DNA from: Methylobacterium sp. Leaf118
Lineage (GTDB): Bacteria; Pseudomonadota; Alphaproteobacteria; Rhizobiales; Beijerinckiaceae
Direction: 5' to 3'
Length of the DNA stretch: 64,000 bases
Assembly (NCBI RefSeq): GCF_920984675.1
Contig: NZ_CAKLBV010000011.1
Coordinates: 1-64,000, forward strand
The position numbers were made by a program, and so were the translations under genes. Shown piece after piece: positions 50,516-58,940 of this stretch (the first letter of the stretch is position 1; every line of letters begins with the position of its first letter). The notes under the pieces are model-generated. The model was not told where the DNA came from and did no database searches. It saw nothing but the letters and a program-made list of their open reading frames with translations.

Positions 50516-51264
50516 GATGCCCTCTCCGCGGCGCGCCGCTGCTGCCGGGAGATCCCGGGCGCAGAGGGCACCCGGCCTTCGAGAATGCCCGGGTGGATCA
50601 TCGAGCCGAGCTGATCGTCCCACGTGCGCGCCACCCGCTGAGAGATACCGGCCTCGGTGATCTCGGTCAGCACCACCTGGCCGCCGACGATGAAGCGCTC
50701 CACCGCGCCGGGCAGGCCGCCGACAGGCGTGAGGGTTCGGCGCTGCAACTCGATCAGCTTGAGAAGCAAGGCTTCCGGTTCCATCGTCGGGATGGTTCCG
50801 TTCACCAAAAGCCCGGCCTCGATCATCGTGTCGGCAGCCGGCAGCGGAGCGACCAGGATTTCTTGGCTCAGGAACGTGAAGGCGGGCAGGCCAGGGTGAT
50901 CAACGCTGCTGATCACGTGCGCCTCGCATCGCCGCCGCGATACCGACCAACCGGTAATCGCCAGCTCAAACTCCGGCGCCCCTGCAAGGTCCGACCACCG
51001 CATGACGTGGTTCTGATAGGCGTCTTCGAGGAAGCGGGCACCGCCGGAAACCATCGCGTCGAAGGATGGAAAGGCGGCCGCGAGATCTGTCGCCAACGCG
51101 GGCAGCGCCGCGACGGCACCGCGGGTGGTGATCGCGCAGCGCAGATGCGGCAGGGTGATTACCTTGGAGACCCAAGCCCTCACCACACCGTCGCCATCAA
51201 GTCCGGCCGTGTCGCTTGCGATCAGGGCGAGGGCCCCCTTCGCATAGATGGTGGTGGTGCTCAC
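50512..51264 (-). CDS. putative proteasome-like Ntn hydrolase
   Basis: A 250-residue protein directly after the tape measure gene; its GTG start overlaps that stop (GTGA). It begins MSTTTIYAKGALALIASDT. If Met is removed, as is usual before Ser, the residues Ser1, Asp17 and Lys33 stand exactly where proteasome beta subunits and HslV have Thr1, Asp17 and Lys33. The strand-turn layout (two short strands, Asp-Thr, then a basic residue before VITL) and the following LRCAITTRGAVAALPALATDL, similar to the GxxAD helix region, also fit. A Ser nucleophile instead of Thr is known in other Ntn hydrolases. The C-terminal half is of unknown type. The call rests on motif spacing and needs structural support. 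Confidence 0.55.
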   Translation of the reverse strand: MSTTTIYAKGALALIASDTAGLDGDGVVRAWVSKVITLPHLRCAITTRGAVAALPALATDLAAAFPSFDAMVSGGARFLEDAYQNHVMRWSDLAGAPEFELAITGWSVSRRRCEAHVISSVDHPGLPAFTFLSQEILVAPLPAADTMIEAGLLVNGTIPTMEPEALLLKLIELQRRTLTPVGGLPGAVERFIVGGQVVLTEITEAGISQRVARTWDDQLGSMIHPGILEGRVPSAPGISRQQRRAAERAS

Positions 51265-53840
51265 GCTGCCTGCTCCTGCGGCTCGTCGTCGTTGGCGATG
51301 GTGAAGCCCGTCAGAGCGCCACCGACACAGCCCACGATCGGGTTCTGACTCTGGTAGCCGATGGCGGCACCGGCTCCGGCCGCGACCAGTCCGCCCCCGA
51401 GCTTGGACGACATGAAGCCGCCGCCCTCCTTCTGCGGCTTCAGCCATTCGGACATACTGTCGAAAATGCCGGTGGAGGCGCCGGAGGAAACGGCCTTTTC
51501 CATCTTGTCGAAGTCGAACAGCTTCAGCGCCGGGCTGTCCTTCCCGCTGAACAGCGGGGCGAGGATGTTCTGCTCGATCTGCCGTGTGCCGATCTTGGCC
51601 AGGCTCTTCGTGAGGTTCGAAACCAGCCCGTCCAAGCCCTTGTTGCCGGCGCTGAACATTTCATCGAACACGCCCGAGAAAGCGTGGGACATCTCCTTGG
51701 CAAGATCATCGGTCTTCGCCTTGACGCCCTCGAGTTCCTTGCCGTCGAGGTTCAGCTTGATTTTCGTCTCGATAGCGGTGACGTATCGCGGGTCGATCTT
51801 CGCAAGATGATCGCGATACTTGTCCAAGAGCCCTTGCAGTTCCTGGCCCTGCTTGCGCAGCGCGTCCTCCGGGAACAGTTTCTTGAAGGCTTCCTCCGCC
51901 TGGCTCTTGAACCTCTCGAACTCCTGGGCCGCGGCCTTGGCCGCCTTGCCGGCCTTGTCGATGTCCGCGGCCGCCTGCTTGGCGCCGTCGCCCGTGTTCC
52001 GGAGCGCGTCCGCGAGCTTGTCGCTGGACGCCTGGTCGGCGAGGCGCTTGCGCTCTTCGCGGGCCGCCTTGGACGCCTCCTTCAGCTCGTTGAACCGGTT
52101 CGCGATCGCGGTCCCGGCCTCGCCGAGGTAGTCGCGCGACATGGCCGCCTTGCCGATCCCAGCGAGGTCGGAGGCGAGCTGCGAGGCGGTCTTCCCGGAT
52201 GCCGCCTCGACGCGGCCCAAGCTCACCTCTGCCGCGGTGGCGAGCCTCGAGAAACCGGGCACGTTCTCGCCGATCGCGTTGACCGCCTCCACGACCTTGT
52301 TGAAGCCGCGGACCACGAAATTCACGGCGCCCTCGACCGCCGATATCAGCGCGTTCGCCGCCGCAGCGCCGTAGCCGCCGAACGCGCTGGGCAGGCCTTC
52401 CCAGGCGGCAACCGCCATCTGGTAACCGGCCGTGAACACCCCGATGACGCCGTTGATGTAGGCCTTGTCCGCCTCAAGCGCCGTCGCCAGGAAGTCCGAG
52501 ATCCTGCTGGCGCCTTGTGGAACGAGGGAGCCGTAATCGATCGTCTTGCCGCTCAGCACCTGGTCGAACTCGCCGACCATCTGCAGGACGATCTTCGCGG
52601 AGTCGTAGGCCTCGACCGCCGCCGCCCCCACGCTGCGCAGCGTGTCGACGACGGAGGCGAGCGAGCGCCCCCACTCCGCGGCGCCGTCCTGGCCCGCCCG
52701 CAGGAAGCCCGCCACGTCGCCGGCCGCCCGGGACAGCGCGTCGTTGAAGCCGTTGCGCGCGATCGTGTCCCGCAGCTCGAGCCACGCCGTGGACATGCGG
52801 TTGAGGTTGGCCTGGAGCCCGTTGGCCGCCTTCGCCGCGGCGTCGCCGTATGTGGCCTGGAGCTCCTTCGCCAGCTTCGGCAGGAGGTCGGCCGCGAACA
52901 GCTTGCCGTCGCCCATGAGCTTGAGGAGCGCCGTCTGAGTCATCCCCATGGCCTTGGCGGAAAGGCTGAGCGCGCCGGGCAACGCTTCGCCGAGCTGCCC
53001 GGTCATCTCCTCCGCGGAGACTTTGCCCTTCGACATCATTTGCTGAACGGCGATGAGGGCCCGGCCGGTCGTCTCCGAATCCTTGCCCAGCGCGCCCATG
53101 GCGGACGACACGGCGACGAAGACTTCCCGGGTCGCCTGGCCCTGTAGGGCGGTACCGCGGCTCGCCGCGAGGAAGCTGAGGTACTGCGTCGAGGTCTCAC
53201 CGAGGGCGAGGCCGAGCCGTTCCGAGGTGTCCTTGATGAACGCGAACTCCCGGGCGCCCTGCTCCGCCGAGCCGGCCGCCGCCGCGAAGCCGCGTTCCAG
53301 CGACTCCATTTGCAGCCCCGCCTTCGCGATGCCGGCGAGCGCCGCGCCGCCGCCGATCAGCGCGAGCGCGCTCCCGACCATCGCGAGCACCGGCCCGAGG
53401 CGTGACGCCGCGCCGGCCATGGTGGCGAAGCTGCCGGCCGCATTGTCGTTGGCCGCGGAGAGCCGGGGCGTGATGCCCAAGACGCGTTCCTGTTTCGCCC
53501 GGTACGCGTCGAGCGTGGCGGCCGCCTGCGCCTGGGAGACCTGTCCGCGCCGGACGGCCCGGTCCGCATCGGACTGCGCCCGCGCCATCCGCTGTTCCAG
53601 GGCAAATTGGGAGTCGACCTTGGCGCGGAGCCGATCGAAGGCGCTCGAGCGTTCCGCAAGGAGTCGGGTCGCCTTCGAGTGAGCGTCCCCCGATCCATCG
53701 ATTTTGCCCTGCAGGCGATCTTCCGCATTGGCGGCCCGGTCCGCCGCCGCGGCCGCCTTGTTCATCGCCTTCTCGTAATCGGACGCGCCAGCCTTCGCCG
53801 AGCGCGCATCGATCACGAGTTCCGTTACGACCTGGGGCAT
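51261..53840 (-). CDS. phage tail tape measure protein
   Basis: An 859-residue protein. It has long helical and coiled-coil parts at both ends (KAAAAADRAANAEDRLQGK), a hydrophobic segment around residues 152-173 (VLAMVGSALALIGGGAALAGIA), and a tape measure domain at about residues 180-360 with MMSKGKVSAEEMTGQLGEALPGAL and LKLMGDGKLFA. Tape measure proteins set the length of a phage tail and help DNA entry. Its C-terminal region ends in a Gly-rich hydrophobic stretch (GGGLVAAGAGAAIGYQ). It follows a 154-base gap in which the operon may have a promoter. Confidence 0.9.
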   Translation of the reverse strand: MPQVVTELVIDARSAKAGASDYEKAMNKAAAAADRAANAEDRLQGKIDGSGDAHSKATRLLAERSSAFDRLRAKVDSQFALEQRMARAQSDADRAVRRGQVSQAQAAATLDAYRAKQERVLGITPRLSAANDNAAGSFATMAGAASRLGPVLAMVGSALALIGGGAALAGIAKAGLQMESLERGFAAAAGSAEQGAREFAFIKDTSERLGLALGETSTQYLSFLAASRGTALQGQATREVFVAVSSAMGALGKDSETTGRALIAVQQMMSKGKVSAEEMTGQLGEALPGALSLSAKAMGMTQTALLKLMGDGKLFAADLLPKLAKELQATYGDAAAKAANGLQANLNRMSTAWLELRDTIARNGFNDALSRAAGDVAGFLRAGQDGAAEWGRSLASVVDTLRSVGAAAVEAYDSAKIVLQMVGEFDQVLSGKTIDYGSLVPQGASRISDFLATALEADKAYINGVIGVFTAGYQMAVAAWEGLPSAFGGYGAAAANALISAVEGAVNFVVRGFNKVVEAVNAIGENVPGFSRLATAAEVSLGRVEAASGKTASQLASDLAGIGKAAMSRDYLGEAGTAIANRFNELKEASKAAREERKRLADQASSDKLADALRNTGDGAKQAAADIDKAGKAAKAAAQEFERFKSQAEEAFKKLFPEDALRKQGQELQGLLDKYRDHLAKIDPRYVTAIETKIKLNLDGKELEGVKAKTDDLAKEMSHAFSGVFDEMFSAGNKGLDGLVSNLTKSLAKIGTRQIEQNILAPLFSGKDSPALKLFDFDKMEKAVSSGASTGIFDSMSEWLKPQKEGGGFMSSKLGGGLVAAGAGAAIGYQSQNPIVGCVGGALTGFTIANDDEPQEQAA

Positions 53841-53994
53841 TGCCGATCCTCGAAATGGGGCCTCGGCGCTCGCCAGGACGAGGCTGAGGAATTTGCCGGC
53901 CGCGCCCCGGAGACGGGCCGCCGGCTGTCGGTGTTGTTGCGGTCACCGCCGACTGGACCGGCGCGCGGAGATGCTGAGACCGCGCGCGTGGAAA

Positions 53995-54291
53995 TCAGGC
54001 CGCGATCCAGGCCAGCTTGTCGCCGGCATCGCAGAAGATCTGGCGGGTGACGTTCGCGGCCACGAAAATGCGACCTTCACCGTCCGGACTGGCGTCGGGG
54101 TTCGGACCGACGGCCACGAACGCGTCAACGGAGGTGCGGACCTCGAACGCGATCATCGCCACCGAGGGCGCCTTCAGCGTCGTGACGCCCGGGGTGGCCA
54201 TCGTGTGCGACCACGCAGGGCGCTTGAGCAGGGCGATGCTCTGGTAATTTACGATCGGTGCGCACGTGACGTGGAGACCATTCAAGGCCAT
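53995..54291 (-). CDS. hypothetical phage structural-type protein
   Basis: A 98-residue protein with mixed strands (SVDAFVAVGPNPDASPDG, RIFVAANVTRQIF). The pattern of a beta-rich small protein with an Asn-Pro-Asp turn and terminal GDKLAWIAA occurs among small phage head or tail proteins, and its position between the S49 peptidase and tape measure genes agrees with that. No exact family is assigned. RBS-like GGAGAG lies just upstream of the start. Confidence 0.65.
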   Translation of the reverse strand: MALNGLHVTCAPIVNYQSIALLKRPAWSHTMATPGVTTLKAPSVAMIAFEVRTSVDAFVAVGPNPDASPDGEGRIFVAANVTRQIFCDAGDKLAWIAA

Positions 54292-54314
54292 GTCGCTCTC
54301 TCCTTTGGTTGGGT

Positions 54315-55319
54315 TCAGCGGTACCGAAGCTCGTGCCGCAGACGCTGTGCGGCGAGTTGCTCGCGCGGATCGTCGCTCATCTGCATCCTGAGGAGTTGCC
54401 GCTTGGCCCTGAGCTCGTCCTGCGGAGATCCTGCGAAGGCGGATGAGGCAGACGGCCCCCGCACGGCCGGCGTCGAGGTGCTGAGGCGGGTGAGGGTCTG
54501 CCGGAGCGTGGCGACGCTGTCGGCCATGCCGAGCCGGACCGCATCACGGGCGCCGACCGTGCGGCCCTGGCCAAAGTCGGATTTGACCTTCTGGACGGAC
54601 ACGCCGCGACCGCGGGCGACAGCGCCGACGAAATCCCGCATGTAGCGGTCCACCTCACCCTGGAGGTGCCGGCGTCCCGCATCGCTGAGGGGCTCATAGG
54701 GATTTCCCTCCACCTTGAACGGGGAATCGGTTGCGGTGACGAAGGACACCGCCACGCCGTCCGCAGCGACCGCCGCCGAGATATCCCGGTGCATCATGTA
54801 GACGCCGATCGAGCCGACCTCGCCGCTCGGCGACATCACCACTTCGGTGGCACTGGAGGCGAGCCAATAGCCCGCCGACGCCGCAAGGCTGTTGACCTGT
54901 GCAACGATCGGCTTCTTGCGCCGGCCCGCGAAGATTTCGTCAGCGAGCTCCGGCACGCCGCTGACGCTGCCCCCGGGCGAATCGACGTCCAGGACGATGG
55001 CACTCACGGTAGGATCTGCCAGCGCCTGCCGCAGCGCGGCGGCCACCTGCTGGGTACTGACGCCTCCGCCGGAACTCATGTCGTTGATGAGGGGCGCCCT
55101 TTGGCTGACGATCCCAACGAGCGAGATCAGCGCCACGCTGGACGGCGGCGCCGCAGTCGACCCGGTCCGGCCGGGTCCGACACGGGCTTGGATTTCGGTT
55201 GGCGTGAACCGAACGCCCTGCGCTCGCAGTTCCAAGAAAGCAGCGACTTCGTCGATCTTGCTCGGCAGAAGAGCCAGGGGCTGACGACAGGCCGCGGCGA
55301 AAACTCGGTCAATGCTCAT
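54315..55319 (-). CDS. S49 family peptidase (phage prohead protease type)
   Basis: A 334-residue signal peptide peptidase A-like enzyme. The oxyanion motif SPGGSV is at residues 114-119, the nucleophile is probably Ser148 in SLAASAGYW, and the general base Lys202 lies in FKVEGNPYEP. There is no signal peptide, as in the head-maturation proteases of phages such as lambda gpC. The last 90 residues are hydrophilic. Phage S49 peptidases are normally next to portal and capsid genes, which are missing here. It is coupled to the upstream gene by an ATGA overlap. Confidence 0.9.
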   Translation of the reverse strand: MSIDRVFAAACRQPLALLPSKIDEVAAFLELRAQGVRFTPTEIQARVGPGRTGSTAAPPSSVALISLVGIVSQRAPLINDMSSGGGVSTQQVAAALRQALADPTVSAIVLDVDSPGGSVSGVPELADEIFAGRRKKPIVAQVNSLAASAGYWLASSATEVVMSPSGEVGSIGVYMMHRDISAAVAADGVAVSFVTATDSPFKVEGNPYEPLSDAGRRHLQGEVDRYMRDFVGAVARGRGVSVQKVKSDFGQGRTVGARDAVRLGMADSVATLRQTLTRLSTSTPAVRGPSASSAFAGSPQDELRAKRQLLRMQMSDDPREQLAAQRLRHELRYR

Positions 55320-55978
55320 CGGCCGGTGACCTCCGTCATCTCCGTGCCATCAGGCAGGCTCTCCAGAATGGCCGCGAGCCGTCCTTCGATGCCGGATTGA
55401 TCCAGGTCGAACTTCATCGCCTCAGCCGCGTCCCGCGCCGCGAGGATGGCCTTCCTCCGAGCAACCTTCGCGGCCGCGTTGCTCCAAATTTCGGGATATC
55501 TCTTGACCCGCTCTCGATCGAAATAGGTCCCGCGTTGCTCGTGATTCACGGGCTCTTCGAGATTTGCCTGCCACAGGGCATACAGATCCTGGATAAACTC
55601 GTCGATGATCGGCTCATGCGACGCGTGAACTTGGCGCCGCAGGCTCTCCTCCGAATACCGGAAGTCATGTTCTCGCCGGAAGCGCGCATCCTGAGCGGCG
55701 GCATAGGCTTTCTCGGCGGCCCGGAATGCCGGCGCCAGGCTCGCGAGGTGCTGTGCCGCCTTGTGCTCGGCCTCCGCGAGACGCGGCAGCTCGCGGTCCC
55801 GTTCGGCCGCCAGCGCGGCGAGGACGCTGCCAGCCTCATCGCGCCGTGCCGCGCGCTCCTCCGGAGATGGCAGTTCCGGCTCTGCCTTCGGGTCCGGCAC
55901 CAGTCCCCGCAGCTTGGCGAGGATGTCGGCGACGGTGAGGCCGATGCGGCCGGGTCGGAAATCTGGAATCGCGAGCAT
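55316..55978 (-). CDS. hypothetical phage protein, coiled coil
   Basis: A 220-residue protein with a long charged helical region at residues about 40-110 (EERAARRDEAGSVLAALAAERDRELPRLAEAEHKAAQ), no signal and no membrane segment. No family is recognised. Its stop overlaps the S49 peptidase start, which suggests joint function, perhaps as a scaffold or adaptor; that is a guess from position. Confidence 0.7.
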   Translation of the reverse strand: MLAIPDFRPGRIGLTVADILAKLRGLVPDPKAEPELPSPEERAARRDEAGSVLAALAAERDRELPRLAEAEHKAAQHLASLAPAFRAAEKAYAAAQDARFRREHDFRYSEESLRRQVHASHEPIIDEFIQDLYALWQANLEEPVNHEQRGTYFDRERVKRYPEIWSNAAAKVARRKAILAARDAAEAMKFDLDQSGIEGRLAAILESLPDGTEMTEVTGR

Positions 55979-56026
55979 GTCGCGAAGTTGCGCCCGCGCT
56001 CATGCCATGAAAAGGCCGAGCCGCTG

Positions 56027-56479
56027 TCAGTTTTCCCCAGCGGACAGGATGCGCTGTAATTGCCGTTCGCTGAGAATTATCTCGTGAACGCGCAAAATGT
56101 CGAATTGAATCTCGCGTTCCGTGCCGAGATAATTCGAAGGCGGCTCGGATTTCGTCCTGTCGAAGCGCCAGGCCGTGGCCGCATACCGCAACAGCCCGGC
56201 GCGGATCTCCGCCGCTTGCCGGGCTACGGGGCGGCCGCCGTGATGCCGCCGCGCCAGCAAGCGGAGCGCTGCATCCCGCCGCCCGGTTGCCTCCCGCCGC
56301 CACCACGGCGAGCCACCTGGGCAGACGCTCAGGCCGAAGCAGTCGTCCAACGTCAGGCCCTTTTCCGCGGTCTCGAGATAGAGCTGAAGCCGAGCGGCGA
56401 TTTCGACCCGGTCCTCGTCGGTCTCGCGCCGGTCGGCCACGCGGCGCAGTAGCTCGAGCTCAGGCCAGCGCATCGGCAC
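56027..56479 (-). CDS. hypothetical phage protein
   Basis: A 150-residue protein rich in Arg and Leu, containing LEIAARLQLYLETAEKG-like and RRDAALRLLARRHHGGRP segments, probably helical. Two starts (56479, 56473) are possible. It overlaps the preceding gene by about 20 bases. No family is recognised. Confidence 0.65.
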   Translation of the reverse strand: MPMRWPELELLRRVADRRETDEDRVEIAARLQLYLETAEKGLTLDDCFGLSVCPGGSPWWRREATGRRDAALRLLARRHHGGRPVARQAAEIRAGLLRYAATAWRFDRTKSEPPSNYLGTEREIQFDILRVHEIILSERQLQRILSAGEN

Positions 56480-56744
56480 GCGTCATCGCCGCGCCGAGTG
56501 CCGCCGCGGCGGCGTTGGCCCACGCTCTCGCGTCCTCGGCCGGCATACCGTCGGCGACGTGCGCCATCGCGGCCGCGTCGACCGCGAAGACGGAGCGCCT
56601 CGCGACCTCTCGTAGCTGCTGGTCCCTGACCGCGACCTCAGCGAGGGTGAGGCCGATCTGTCGAATCTCGGCCCGGGCACATTCCGCTATCTCGCGCCCG
56701 AAGATTTCTGGATCCCGGATCGGCTTCTGCGTAGGATTCGTCAT
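56460..56744 (-). CDS. hypothetical phage protein
   Basis: A 94-residue Ala-rich helical protein (REIAECARAEIRQIGLTLAEV, then DARAWANAAAAALGAAMTRA). The start overlaps the stop of the MerR-type gene (ATGA). No family is recognised. Confidence 0.65.
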   Translation of the reverse strand: MTNPTQKPIRDPEIFGREIAECARAEIRQIGLTLAEVAVRDQQLREVARRSVFAVDAAAMAHVADGMPAEDARAWANAAAAALGAAMTRADALA

Positions 56745-57187
56745 GCAGCCCTGCTCCTCTTGTCGGCCGTGATCTCGATCGCCAGCGCGGCCAGCCGCTG
56801 GCACGCGGCCGGATCGGTGAGCGCCCGCTCAAGTGCGGCGCGCGCGGCGGTAGGCAGGTGCTCGAAGTTGATGGCTGGCTGCGGTCCGGCAGGTGCCGGT
56901 GCTGCGCCGGGAGGCTCACACCCTGCCGCTGCCGCCCGCACGTGGCTGATGCCTCGATCCCGGAGCAGCCGCTGCACGCCGCGGATCGAATAGCCCTCGA
57001 CGTGCAGCAGGACGCGGATGCCGAGAAGCAGTTCCACGTCTTCCGGCCGATACCGGCGCCGGCCGGTCTTCGACCGAAGCGGCCGCACCTCGCCGATGCG
57101 GGCCTCCCAGAACCGGAGGACGTGCTGCGGGACGTCGAGCGCCGCGGCGACCTCGCCGATGGTGCTGAAGGCAGAAGGGGCCTTCAC
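56741..57187 (-). CDS. MerR family transcriptional regulator
   Basis: A 148-residue protein. The N-terminal MerR-type HTH is clear: IGEVAAALDVPQHVLRFWEARIGEVRPL then GRRRYRPEDVELLLGIRVLLHVEGYSIRGVQRLL. This variant with a FW dipeptide resembles the chromosomal MerR proteins near ihfA in Rhizobiales. The C terminus is Pro- and Ala-rich followed by a helix and lacks metal ligands. Both ends overlap neighbours by 4 bases, so it is a true operon member. Confidence 0.88.
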   Translation of the reverse strand: MKAPSAFSTIGEVAAALDVPQHVLRFWEARIGEVRPLRSKTGRRRYRPEDVELLLGIRVLLHVEGYSIRGVQRLLRDRGISHVRAAAAGCEPPGAAPAPAGPQPAINFEHLPTAARAALERALTDPAACQRLAALAIEITADKRSRAA

Positions 57188-57555
57188 GCCGGTGCCCCCG
57201 CGCCGAGGAAGCGCAGGGCGGCTTTCGCTGCCGTCACGCTGAACGGCCGGCCGTCGCCCGTTGCGGAGCGCAGGATCTCGATCCTAACGTTCACGCTCGC
57301 CATCGCCCGACCCGCGGCGATATCCGGCGCATGCCATTCGCCGAGCATGGCGGCGGGAATTCCGAGGACGGCGGAAATCTCCTCATCGCGAGCGCCGTAG
57401 GCGGCCATCGCGAAAGCGGTGCGGTTTCTCAGCCCAGCATCACCGGCCGGCATGGCGCCGAGGCGCTGCACGAGGTTCTGAGCCGGCTTCGGCTCGATCA
57501 GTGGCGCCCGCTTCCGCCCGGCGCCAGGCCGCTTTCCGCCGCGTCCTTTCGGCAT
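57184..57555 (-). CDS. phage protein with basic N-terminal motif (possible small terminase)
   Basis: A 123-residue protein opening MPKGRGGKRPGAGRKRA; the GKRPGAGRK motif is common at the start of phage DNA-packaging and other DNA-binding proteins. A helix-turn-helix-like region follows (AYGARDEEISAVLGIPAAML). These point to a small terminase-like DNA-recognition protein, but without a large subunit nearby the call is weak. Start ATG 57555 was chosen because the upstream extension is non-homologous in style. Its stop overlaps the MerR start. Confidence 0.55.
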   Translation of the reverse strand: MPKGRGGKRPGAGRKRAPLIEPKPAQNLVQRLGAMPAGDAGLRNRTAFAMAAYGARDEEISAVLGIPAAMLGEWHAPDIAAGRAMASVNVRIEILRSATGDGRPFSVTAAKAALRFLGAGAPA

Positions 57556-57727
57556 TTCTCTGCCCTCGGTTTGATTGTGGAGTCCGGCACCGAAAAAGTT
57601 TTGCGCACGTGAGGTCCCCTGCGGTCCGTCCCCCCTCATCCCCTGGACTTTCGACCCGGTTACCCCCCCTCGACCGGACCGAGCAGGCACAGGCGACAAA
57701 GCGGCGAGGTGGGCAGACCTGCGGCCT

Positions 57728-57919
57728 CTACGCGGCCCGCGGAGCGTTCGCCGTGGCAGCCGCCTGCTCAGCGCGGGCTGTGAGCGCCCTTACGGCGGCG
57801 TCGATGTCCGCGAGCTGACCGAGCGGCTCGCCATCCGGCATCCTGACGATCACGGTTCCCGGGCCGCACCGAGTGACGGTGCCAATTCGAATTCCGTCGG
57901 CAATTATCTCGATGACCAT
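57728..57919 (-). CDS. small hypothetical protein
   Basis: A 63-residue protein with several short strands (IEIIADGIRIGTVTRCGPGTVIVRM) and an Ala-rich C-terminal helix. No family is recognised. The open frame has the codon use of its neighbours and follows the direction of the operon. Confidence 0.5.
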   Translation of the reverse strand: MVIEIIADGIRIGTVTRCGPGTVIVRMPDGEPLGQLADIDAAVRALTARAEQAAATANAPRAA

Positions 57920-57973
57920 GGCCGGACTCCATTACGCAACACGCCGCAGACTTAGCACGGAAACTGAGATTTG

Positions 57974-58040
57974 TCGCTTGCCGTTCCGGTGGTGACTCGA
58001 CCGTACTGGAGATATCGATTTCGACATCTCGCTTGCCGTT
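57974..58040. promoter_or_regulatory. two 12-bp direct repeats in the mid-operon gap
   Basis: TCGCTTGCCGTT occurs at 57974-57985 and 58029-58040, 55 bases apart, in a 250-base gap without a gene between 57919 and 58171 that is AT-richer than its surroundings (TTAATTAA near 58040). The spacing suggests binding sites for a regulator upstream of the next gene set. Confidence 0.45.
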
Positions 58041-58170
58041 AATTAATGGGGGCACGCATTTCCGAACCGCTCGAAATGGCATCGCACGGTATCGGCTTGG
58101 AGCGGCCCACCTCAAATCAAATTGAGCGGATCAGCCAGGACATCAAATCGGGCTTGAGGCCCTGATGCTG

Positions 58171-58584
58171 TCAGTGCAGGTTGCGGACGAATGGCTCGAG
58201 CACCGCGAACGCAGCTCGGTATCCGCTGGCGTAGGCACCTCGAACACCGCCGCCATATCGACCGTGGATGTAAGCGCTGAATTCGCCGAGCGGCGCCGCG
58301 GCCGCGGCAGGCTCACGCTGGACGAACGCGCATGCCTGGATCTGGCGTAGAAACGGCACCGGGCCGGAGCGCCGCGCCTCGCTCAACGCCAAGAACTCCT
58401 CACGGCTCGCGATCTGGTGGAAGGCTACGAAGCTCGCCTCCTGATATCCGAATTTGAACTCTTCGGCCGGCGGCCCCGGCGGGTCGGTCGAAATGACGAG
58501 CTCGGATTTCACCTTCGGCTCAGCCGGCTGCGCATAGGCGGTGGATCGCTTCCGCGGGAAATCGATGACGGTGCCCACGATCAA
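58171..58584 (-). CDS. hypothetical protein
   Basis: A 137-residue protein with FKFGYQEASFVAFHQIASREEF in the middle and a C terminus with GEFSAYIHGRYGGGVRGAYASGYRAAF. No family is recognised. Start coupled to the upstream gene by ATGA overlap. Confidence 0.6.
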   Translation of the reverse strand: MIVGTVIDFPRKRSTAYAQPAEPKVKSELVISTDPPGPPAEEFKFGYQEASFVAFHQIASREEFLALSEARRSGPVPFLRQIQACAFVQREPAAAAAPLGEFSAYIHGRYGGGVRGAYASGYRAAFAVLEPFVRNLH

Positions 58585-58940
58585 ATCTCCTTCTGAACCG
58601 GCTTGCCGCGGCGGCGGCGCACCTCGACGATGACCTTGCGAGCGCCTTCAGGTGGGTCCGTGGGCGGTGTGCGTTCCGTCTTGATCGGGCCAGGGCGCGG
58701 CTTGCGCCGGACGACCGGCCTCGCCTCTACCGGCGGCGGCACCGCGAAAATCTGCCGAAATACAGCGGCCGGTAATTTCGAACTGATCGATAGGCGCTGA
58801 GCCTCAGCGAGCGCTTCGTCGAGGCTGGCGTGCTCGGGAAGCTGCTTCCCGCGCGGCGGTCTGATGCGACCAGACCCCTTGAACCGGGCGAATACGACGA
58901 ACTCGCCAGCGCCTCCCGAAGGCGGCTTACGGCTGCTCAT
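58581..58940 (-). CDS. hypothetical protein, basic C terminus
   Basis: A 119-residue protein. The N terminus has a short beta-rich part (GEFVVFARFKGSGRIRPP), a helix (SLDEALAEAQRLSISS), and a long basic Pro-rich tail (RRKPRPGPIKTERTPP). Nucleic acid binding is possible. Both ends overlap neighbours by 4 bases. Confidence 0.6.
   Translation of the reverse strand: MSSRKPPSGGAGEFVVFARFKGSGRIRPPRGKQLPEHASLDEALAEAQRLSISSKLPAAVFRQIFAVPPPVEARPVVRRKPRPGPIKTERTPPTDPPEGARKVIVEVRRRRGKPVQKEI

Noticed and set aside
57768-58115. 115-codon minus frame in the mid-operon gap
   Set aside because: It overlaps the 63-residue gene in another frame and its downstream half is Arg-rich shadow; no coding signal of its own.
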